In this document: in pieces, positions 56,300 to 64,000 of the stretch | Position numbering within the stretch: the stretch's first letter is position 1 | How the letters are laid out: each line of letters opens with the position of its first letter | Assembly (NCBI GenBank): GCA_035610365.1 | Contig: CM069432.1 | Location: 1,860,001 to 1,924,000 of the forward strand | Direction of reading: 5' to 3' | Length of the DNA stretch: 64,000 nt | Source of the DNA: Aquatica leii | Taxonomy: Eukaryota; Arthropoda; Insecta; Coleoptera; Lampyridae | Made by a program: the position numbers and the translations under genes | The notes under the pieces: model-generated | Told to the model about the DNA's origin: nothing | Databases searched by the model: none | The model's input: the letters and a program-made list of their open reading frames with translations, nothing else

Positions 56300-57450
56300 T
56301 TTTAGTATGTTAACTATGTATTCTTCAGATGAAGAACCACCATTTCTTACTTCATCAGACTCTGATTCGGAAATGAACTTGGAATATTACTTTCTCTGGT
56401 GAAGATCCGTCTGTACCGCGATGTTCAAAACTGAATTTCTGCCTTTAGATTATGATGACACTATTCGTAACAGAGTGATGATACCTAAGGAATCTATTGG
56501 GATGTACGTTACTACTATGCGATATCTTCTTATGCAGTTGTTAGAACCAGTTTCGGAAAAGACGCAGTTTAAAATCATACGCCGCAACTTGACTCTATTT
56601 TATTAATCTCATTTCGCACTGGTGGATATTACGTCCTTTTCTCAATTGGTCTCTTTAGGCAAACGTTTGGAATCAAACCTTGACTTTTGTAATTCTTTTA
56701 ACTTTTAGACATCTGAGGGAAGTGATCGACTTCTAGAACCATCTTTAGTTTATACAAATAAAACCGTTGCTTCCGCACCTTCGACTAATGCTGTTGTTGG
56801 TTCTCTTCAAATCGTGTCGTTTCCTTCTTCTGCAACTACTCTTGAGTCTACTATTTGTGTTCACTGTCGTCCTAAAGCTGAGAAACTTTTACAACCTATT
56901 TGTTTTTTAGCTTCTCTTTCTCCAAATGTTTCTTTAATTTTTAAGATTATTAGGCCTACTACCAATCCTTGGTACTTAGGTTTGGTTTCTAAAGTTTCTG
57001 CTTTTTCTCGTCGTTTCTCTCGTTGGTGTATTGTGAAAGGTCTTCTATATAAACGTGTACGCATTTCTTTGTCTGACCCTTGCCTGTGGCAATTAGTTGT
57101 GCCTTCGGACCAACGCAAACAACTAATCCACGATCACGGTGTTATTTTTACTGGCCTCATATGAGACCTAAGGTTTCTGAGTTTATACGTCACTGTTCTT
57201 GTTCGAACGCACAGCGAAGCAATCCTATTAGGTTACGTCACGTTTTGCCAGCAACGATGAAGCTTTCCAACACTGGTGTCGCTACAAGGTCTACGCGTCT
57301 ATATAGGGATCGTGCTGTCTCTTCAGATGTAAAAGCCGCTGCTATTTCTTTTGTATTTCTTTCAGTCGCTTCTAATTATTTTTTGCTGTCTCATTCTTCT
57401 AATCGTTCTTTTCTCTTTCATCGGCGTCGCAAACGTCGTAAGTGCTAGTT
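56300..57450 (+). pseudogene. Gypsy gag and integrase zinc-domain remnants
   Basis: FKTEFLPLDYDDTIRN and LMQLLEPVSEKTQFKIIRRN (56421-56606) match the retrotransposon Gag helix region. KVSAFSRRFSRWCIVKGLLY, then WQLVVPSDQRKQLIHDHG (57000-57140) and, one frame over, YFYWPHMRPKVSEFIRHCSC (57140-57220) make up the H2C2 zinc-binding start of integrase. The jump from Gag to integrase shows a large internal deletion. Confidence 0.72.
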
Positions 57451-58260
57451 CACTTTTTGGGCTTACAACTTTCGACCTTTGCTATTATTTTGGTTTTTTT
57501 CTTTCGATTTTGGTGGTTCCAATCTTTGGATACGTCGTCGATATTTTGTTGGTTATAGCTGGGATGCTACCCAATTGTTTTCTCCAGTTTTCTGTACTAA
57601 ATTTCTTTTTTTCTTCAGTTTCTAATCAATTTCTTTGGGTTTTTTTCTTAACCATCTTACTTCGGGACGGCGAACCTTTCTATTTGTATATAGTTACATC
57701 CGCTTAGTCGGCCATTTTGAGATGGGTAAGTCACTAGTAGGACTCTCACTTTAGTCTTATCTTTCTCCTGCTGTTTCTTTTCTTCCTTTCTCGTATTTCT
57801 TACTTTTCATTTTGTTTTTCTACTTCTTTTTGAGTAATTTCTCACCTAAATGCCACATTTTCTTTCTCCTTCCTTGTTCCTCCTAAAGGTTCGCCTTTTG
57901 GGCGGTTGCTTGGGTTGTAGGAATTGGGGTCACTATCTCCATCTCTTTATAGAGTGAGAGTTGCACACGAGATAACATCTAGTCTTTTCTTTTATCTGTC
58001 TTTTGAATAGATTTAGGATACTTTTCTCTTTTATCTCTTACTTCTGAATTCATCTCTCTTTTGAATTGGGTTGGTAGCTTTGATACTTTCTTCTCTCTGA
58101 GCTAAGCCTTGCATTTTTCTTAGATTCACTGCAACCATATCCTTTTCTCTATATTTTTTTTGTTAATTCTTTCTTTTGCTACATTGGGCTCAGTGAGTTA
58201 TTTGTTTTGCTGTGTAAGTCTGAAACTTGAGACAGACAACAACTCCGTTTCCTGTACTGT

Positions 58261-58890
58261 AGATTCTACTCATGCGTCAAGCAACTGCGAAACCAACTTT
58301 TACTTAATGTGTGCAACAGCATTTGATAATCGGGTTCTTATGTGTGCTTTCTTTTAGTATTAATTAACAATTTTGTAGATTTGTGCTTTCGTGAGTCATT
58401 GTGTTGACACGATTTGCTATTCGAATTTATTCCAGGCTGACTCAACGAGAAAAACGTTTTCTTTGAGCAAGTAGGTACTGGATTGCGGGTAAGTCTTATT
58501 TTATTACAGTTGTCTTAGAAAGGTCTCTCACGAAATTTTGCTAGTTTTAACTTACGTAATTACGATAATTGTTTCCATATCATTGAGGTACTTTCATTAA
58601 TTATTTTGTGTGTATCGCATGCTGTGTACAAACGATATTTGTCATGTAATTTCCTTCGTTGTTATACCTATTTTATGTTTTCTTTATGGTAACATATCTT
58701 TCTTTTTGTTGGTTACACAAACACCAGTGTAACAAGGATTACGAATCTGAAATCCGTTACAAGCTTGGACCTTCTGTCCTGATCGAAACAGAAGTTTTAC
58801 TTATAAAAGATCTGGCTTATTTATTTGAACCTACCCTATCTCCGACTGTGTGAGTTGGCCGTGCAAGGTTCGTAAGACCTATAAGCTTGT
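58261..58890 (+). repeat. 3' LTR of the deleted Gypsy
   Basis: Matches the 5' LTR from GATTCTACTCATGCG to AAGCTTGTAACA. It lacks the GGCGCCC block before the end and the 120-bp block described for the 5' LTR. No polypurine tract is obvious just upstream, so the left border is uncertain. Confidence 0.75.
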
Positions 58891-59299
58891 AACAAAACAA
58901 ATAAGTTACAAAATGTTTAACGCGTATACCATTATAAATAAATAGTATAAATAAAGTGATTCTTATCCACGGACAGTGTTTATAAATTTTCAGTGTTATT
59001 TTTCTTAAATATCGTTAGTTATACATTTTGTTAGAACTAGCTGTACTGTGCTTTAGTTTATTAAAAATTAGTTAGGTTTATAATAATCAATAATCAAATA
59101 AATTTTTGCAAATAAATTAAGTTTTAAAAATCGTTACAGTACAAAATACGGTAGAGTTTGACTAAAGTAAAAGAAACACGGAAACACGGCATTTTAGATA
59201 CAAAACATTTTTTAAAATCGTATACTTACGCATCAAAAAGTTAGTATTACGGTAGTTACTTTAAAAAAAAGGATGTAATAAAAGTGTTATGTTAAAAGT
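58891..59299. other. AT-rich spacer
   Basis: No recognisable feature. The left terminus of the hAT-type element that follows should lie here, but I could not find a match to its right terminus. Confidence 0.4.
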
Positions 59300-60904
59300 A
59301 TTCTGATATAGATTGCGTACTGTATGTCGACCAGTTAACAGTCATTGTGCGATATGTTGTTTCTGGGAAGCCCGTAGAAAGGTTTTTAACTTTCCTGCAG
59401 ACGGGCTCTGACAAAGCTGAAGTACTAGCTACATCTCTTCTGAAATTTCTAGAAAAAGAAGGTATTGATTTTTACAACTGCAGAGGACAGTCATACGACA
59501 ATGCTAACAATATGTCTGGACGCTACACAGGAATGCAAGCCAAACTTAAGGATAAAAACCCAGTAGCAGTTTTCATTCCCTGTGCAGCTCACTCATTGAA
59601 TCTTGTTGGACAGGCTGCTGCTTCTTGCTGTGTTGAAGCTCTCAGTTATTTTGGCTTGATACAGAGGTTATACACATTTTTTTCTGCGTCAACACACAGA
59701 TGGGTAATTTTAACGAAATCTTGAGAAGGGTATAAAAGAATTCTAACTGTGAAGTCATTGTCTGGCACTCGTTGGTCAGCAAGAGTTGATGCAACTGAAG
59801 CCCTTGTAGAAGGATACAACCAAATTCAAAATGCCCTCAGAGATATGGAAAGTGACTTAGAGCAAACACCTGAAGCAAGACATGAAGCCCGGCCAAAATC
59901 TGGAATTTAATTCTGGTGCGTTTTAACAGCACAAATAAAGCTTTTCAAAGAGTTGAAATTGATCTAAAGAAAGTGGTAGATTTAATTGATTCTCTGGAAA
60001 GGTTTCTAGAATCACTTCGTAATAGGTACCAAGAGCTGGAATTAGATGCCAGGAGCTTTTGTGGAAACACAGTTTACAAAGCCGCTACAAGCAGACCAAG
60101 GAAGATAAACAAACGTTATGATGCAATGCTAACATCAGCATCAGAAGTTACCCTGTTTCCTCGAAAAAAAATCAGATGTGGAACTTTCAATATCATTTTA
60201 AATCAGCTGTCTGTGACCTTACAAGAACGTTGAGTAGCATACTAATCAGTATATGACAAATTCAAAGTAATCATTAACTTATGCAGTCTCTCAGATGCAG
60301 AGTTACGAAGTGAAGCTGAAAAATTTACAACTGCTTTCCCTCGTGATTTCAGTTAGGTGTTCATAGAAGAAATAGTTCAGTTTGCAACCTTTGCCAAACT
60401 TAGGTCGTGTCTTACGCCGTCTCAACCGGCAGTATTACTCCATGATGAAGGACTTGCTGATACCTTTCCTGGTGTTAATGTAGTTCTTAGAATATATTTG
60501 AGCATGATTGTCACTAACTGTTCAGGAGAGAGATCGTTCAGCAAACTGGCGTTAATAAAGAATTATTTGAGAACTCTCTTGAGGCTCTTTGCCTACTGGA
60601 TGTAAAAAGCAGTGTTCTAAAGATGAAGCAATTTAAAGAGTTTCTTAAAGATTTCTCTGATGCCAAGTGTAGAAAAAAAGATTTTTGGTAAATTGTAGAT
60701 ATTGAAGAATGCTAGATTAGATTTTATTTGACAAAATTTATTGTGTTTACTGTTTAGCTTAGTATACATAATTTTAAATTGCATATAATAAACGGACGTT
60801 GATGTTTAAATTTCGTGAATTGCCATATATCTCAATTTTTGTGTTTAAGGGGCCCACCAAACTGGAAAGTGTTCCGGGCCCCCCAAGGTCTAAATCCGGC
60901 ACTG
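59300..60904 (+). mobile_element. ZMYM1-like hAT-superfamily transposase relic
   Basis: DUF4371-type sequence (VSGKPVERFLTFLQTGSDKA, LEKEGIDFYNCRGQSYDNAN and MSGRYTGMQAKLKDKNPVAV; 59347-59560) is followed by IPCAAHSLNLVGQAAASCC. Then LSGTRWSARVDATEALVEGY, LIDSLERFLESLRNRYQELE and the hAT dimerisation region FPGVNVVLRIYLSMIVTNCS with GERSFSKLALIKNYLR (60357-60605). The DFSDAKCRKKDFW end lies at about 60650-60690. The right terminus reads AAGGTCTAAATCCGGCACTG (to 60904), a CAGTG-type hAT end. Stops at 59722 and 59908 and frame changes make it dead. The N-terminal TTF/BED zinc finger and the left terminus are missing. Confidence 0.82.
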
Positions 60905-61129
60905 TGTCTGGTATGCTCACCTCCTCATCAGCATTCTGGCCAACCCCAAGCAAATCCGAAGAAATATTATTAACCACTTACTGAGTCAATCTAACCACTT
61001 TTAAACAATAAAATGATAACAAATGAATACGATGTAAATATCACACAACTATTAAGAAGAAATATTTATTTTATGTTATTTTTTATTTTTGAATTATTAT
61101 TTTGTAAGTCACTGTAACTATTTTAAAAT

Positions 61130-61262
61130 AACAAACTGAACGTCCCTCCCTCGCTCTGGCCGTACCTTTTTAGGAGGAGGGGGGTAACTTCTAGTGTTTT
61201 ATACGTAAGTGAATTATAATTTTGTAGTGATGGAAATAAAGATAATTTGAATTTGAATTCGA
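61130..61262 (+). mobile_element. LINE 3'-end fragment with simple tail
   Basis: A short GC-richer piece (GAACGTCCCTCCCTCGCTCTG, GGAGGAGGGGGG) ends GAAATAAAGATAATTTGAATTTGAATT. The AATAAA followed by a short repeat tail is how many insect non-LTR elements end. It has no coding content, so the clade is unknown. Confidence 0.5.
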
Positions 61263-63099
61263 TCTTGTTAGAAATATATATATATTATTGTTAGCCCGTG
61301 TGTTTTGAAAAGTTTTTCTTTTAGTGATCGACAGATTTAAACAAGGTTTGTATTGGATGATATTTACCCGTTTTGGCGCCTTTTTAATTTCTTATAGGAC
61401 TAGCACACCGAGACTTGCAACCCGCCTGCCGAATTATCCTGAGCTAGACGCTTGCATTTAAGTTACGAGAACATTCTCGTAACAATTTCAGTAAAAGAAA
61501 CTAGTTAAAGCAATTGCAATACGCAATAATTTGTTATGTTATACGATTAGTTTGTACAAACAACAGAAGATGCGTGTTCCTAACAGTGAACCTTTTATAT
61601 GTAAAGAAATTGCTTTGATTAATTATTATTTTGTCAGTTTATTTAACGAATAAAATTTTGCATACTTTTAGTCGAGAAGGTTTTTGCCAGGATTTCATCA
61701 ATAATCTCCATGTACAGATTTGTTAGTTGAGAATGTTCAGAGTTCAGCTCATCGCTTTAGTGGTCGTCCTTATCGGCTTAGCAAACGATGTTAATACCCT
61801 TGTGCTTTATTCAATTCTGATTATCAAATTTTAGACTGTGTGAGATTTAAAAAATATAATTATGTAATTTTTGCTTATTAAGAGAACCTAGAATAATTTG
61901 ATCTCTTTTTACATTTACACATGTACGCGAAGTTAAACGGTTTGTCATTTGTTGTTTTTTCAGGCAACTGCACGTTTTGCAATTCGTGATTAAGGTAATT
62001 TAGATGAATCCTTAGAAATGTATCCACTATTTTAATTTGATTTTAAGCTCTTATTTTTGTTTTAATTTTTAACAACTTTAAACAAAACAATTGGTATAAT
62101 GTAAAACACAAATTTAAAAATGTTAGATAAAACAAAATTAGAAGAAAATCCAAAACGTATCGTGACCTGTTTTTGTTTCACGAAAAGTTCACTAACTAAT
62201 ACAAAAGAATATTTATTTATGCGTTTTAAACATAATGTTGTTACAGTTCTTTTCTTATTTCTTAGTGTGTTTTAAAATGATACAATGTCTTAATTAAAGT
62301 ACTTGACACAATTAATTATGTTTTTCCTGGCAGACCAGTAGACTTTATTATAATTTAATGAACTGCTTCCGGTTTTTAGCAAAAAAATATTTAAATTAAA
62401 TCTGTGATTCAACCTAGTATAGGCTATTACTTATGTTTCTCGCTTCTTTTTGTTACTGTAATTCTTATAAATGGTATTAGTCATTTTTTCCAGGATTCTC
62501 GTAAAACGAATTTTAATGAATAAACAAACTATTTACAGTTACCTAATTATAATAGTTATTGCCCCAATTACAACTAATCTAATTGAGATTGTCAAAATAC
62601 AGCCTAAGAATCTAGTAATAGTTAGACTTGTTATAAAAATTCAATTATTGGAAAAAAATCTCAACTTTAGTGCATAATATAATTTATTAACATGTTTAAA
62701 TTTATTAACTCAAAGAACAATGGACACATGTAAATGCAAAATTTTTTATTTAAAATTTGTTGTTTCGATTGAAATAAAAATGATTTAACAGAGTTATGAG
62801 AAGAAATAATACGTTTTAGCTTTTGTAGATATCTGAAAAATGATATAGTATATATAAAAGTAATAAATATAACATATAAGTATGTTAAAAATTGCAAGAG
62901 AATCCAGTGAGTGCTGACAGTAATAACGGAAATTTGCATGATAATGCACTATGCATATAGTTATTCTACAAAATTCGGAGAAACTTTGCACTACATGGCG
63001 GTCGCGGTTAAAGAAACTATTTGTGACACAGATTAGGCTAAAAGTCGCCAGAATATATGAAAGCAGACATGGAACGCAAGTTTTGCTAACCTTAGGTAA
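61263..63099. other. AT-rich non-coding region with one short palindrome
   Basis: Nothing coding is recognised. GTTACGAGAA (61462-61471) and TTCTCGTAAC (61474-61483) form a perfect 10-bp inverted repeat with a CA spacer. No N-terminal brp exon was found here. Confidence 0.45.
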
Positions 63100-63490
63100 A
63101 TAAATATGCGTCCATTTTTCAAGTTGAAGTTGCTGCTATTGACTGGTGTGCCAGGAACATTATCGACTCGAAATCATACACAAATGGTCCGACATCGATC
63201 ATGTCCGACAGTCAAGAAGCACTACTGGCGCTAAGGTCGTCAGTAGTAAAGTCCAAACTAAATATGGCATGCATAAACAATCTGGAAACATTGGCAACTT
63301 ATCAAGTGTAGCTAGTGTAGATATCAAGATACCAGGGTGTAAAAAATCCTAATGGCAAACGCACTAACTAAAAAGGGGTTCAACGGGGACTTATATCGGA
63401 CCTAAATCCGCCACAATACCGGAAAAAAATCCGCACCAACTATCATCAGAACATAAACTATGGAAGAACTCTCCAGTGATGAGGCGCAAA
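63100..63490 (+). pseudogene. LINE RNase H domain remnant
   Basis: FQVEVAAIDWCARNIID, then IMSDSQEALLALRSSVVKSK, matches RNase HI of insect LINEs of the I/LOA/R1 type: the E in VEVAAI and the D in SDSQ are catalytic positions. Downstream, ATYQV...SRYQGVKNPNGKRT is a degenerate match to the WVPGH.GI.GNE block. Frameshifts and a stop break it. No RT is visible upstream. Confidence 0.65.
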
Positions 63491-64000
63491 ACATCTCCAA
63501 AATTAATTTTTTCATACAGAAAAAGCCCTCAAGCTTATACATCACAATCGTTATGTTTATAACGGCTACCAAAACGCCGCCGTTATATCATAATCGTTAT
63601 GGTTCAAAATAACGAAAGTGGATAACGAGAGTCGATATGAGTGGAACCGTTATAAGTTATACAGGATACCGATTTTACAAAAATAACAATTCGGCTAGAT
63701 AACGACATTGCTATTCATAAGAAGAGTGATATAGGATCAGGCTAATTGTCTGAGAACATAATTCAACCCATGTGAACTCTGGGGGCGACGGTCCGATAGT
63801 GTGAAAACTCTATAACACGCAGCAGAAGTAAACGCATGTGTCCGAAAAAGAAACATTCTCATCACTGAAGCGGAGATTAACCTACTAGCAAAAATTCACC
63901 ATAGTTTGCAGGTGTCTTTCTAGTACGTTGATTTGTTCTCCCGCTGCCGGAATAAATCTAAGAAAATTAAGCAAATCATCTTAATACAAAAATTGTGGCG
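63491..64000. other. Unclassified sequence with repeated ATAACG motifs
   Basis: TATAACGGC and GCCGTTATA form an inverted repeat near 63555-63590, AATCGTTATG occurs twice, and ATAACG recurs through 63550-63710. It could be the end of a small transposon. No frame is recognised. Confidence 0.4.

Larger units (their letters stand above)
55181..58890 (+). mobile_element. Gypsy LTR retrotransposon with paired LTRs, internally deleted
   Basis: LTRs at about 55181-55877 and 58261-58890 share GATTCTACTCATGCG, TTCTTTTAGTATTAATTAAC, TGACACGATTTGCT and the end GGCCGTGCAAGGTT...CTTGTAACA. Next to the 5' LTR is TGGCGCCCAAGGTGGGGC (55880-55897), a classic primer-binding site. The internal 2.4 kb holds gag-like pieces and then the integrase zinc-binding region. 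Protease, RT, RNase H and the integrase core are absent. The LTRs belong to the same family as the solo LTR at 7695 and the nested copy at 17549. They lack the left half of the 7695 LTR and differ from each other by several indels, so the element is old. Confidence 0.82.

Noticed and set aside
61400-63000. Search for missing N-terminal brp exons
   Set aside because: No coiled-coil coding stretch with splice signals was found. The region is low-complexity on both strands.

Overview
This is a stretch of an AT-rich insect genome. The evidence is a multi-exon minus-strand gene that reads as bruchpilot (brp, the ELKS/CAST-family scaffold of the presynaptic active zone), embedded in decayed transposable elements of arthropod type. 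I cannot name the species. The gene structure and element mix suit a TE-rich insect, possibly a beetle, but that is a guess.

Only one host gene is supported. Fifteen brp exons run from 31934 down to 24489 on the minus strand. All exon borders carry GT/AG splice signals and all phases agree, giving 1,879 codons plus a stop. The 5' exons are missing, so the sequence from 31935 to the right edge may be one very long brp intron, or intron plus intergenic DNA.

Left of brp: a broken minus-strand gene of an uncharacterised transposase-like family (940-2911). A seven-unit minisatellite (3291-3430). A Penelope-like element (7019-9441, minus) split by a solo LTR (7695-9072) with a 4-bp target duplication. 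A Tc1/mariner relic (9920-11550) holding a foldback element of about 480 bp. A perfect 77-bp-arm palindrome (11689-11848) at the edge of a BEL/Pao pol relic. A minus-strand Gypsy remnant (14123-16104) abutting an inverted LTR tail, primer site and gag start of apparently the same family. A long Gypsy element (about 16500-22260) whose Pol ends in a macro domain and which carries a second copy of the solo-LTR family.

Right of brp: Penelope terminal fragments with hammerhead-like motifs. A pogo/Tigger-like transposase with a PHD finger (34522-36425). A 196-bp hAT MITE with a perfect 8-bp target duplication. A second Penelope body (37340-38553). A Gypsy 5' end whose LTR begins with a full type I hammerhead ribozyme fold (39708-41180). 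A third Penelope body (41248-43737). A Copia element (43745-46887). An inverted Penelope tail (46960-47510). An RTE-clade LINE (50000-53216). An internally deleted Gypsy with paired LTRs (55181-58890). A ZMYM/hAT transposase relic (59300-60904). A LINE 3' end, and a LINE RNase H relic near the right edge.

No tRNA, rRNA or CRISPR array was recognised. Apart from brp, every coding stretch is interrupted by stops, frameshifts or deletions. The most interesting items are the hammerhead at the 5' end of a Gypsy-type LTR, the Gypsy Pol-macro domain fusion, the precisely reconstructable solo-LTR insertion in Penelope, and the perfect palindrome.
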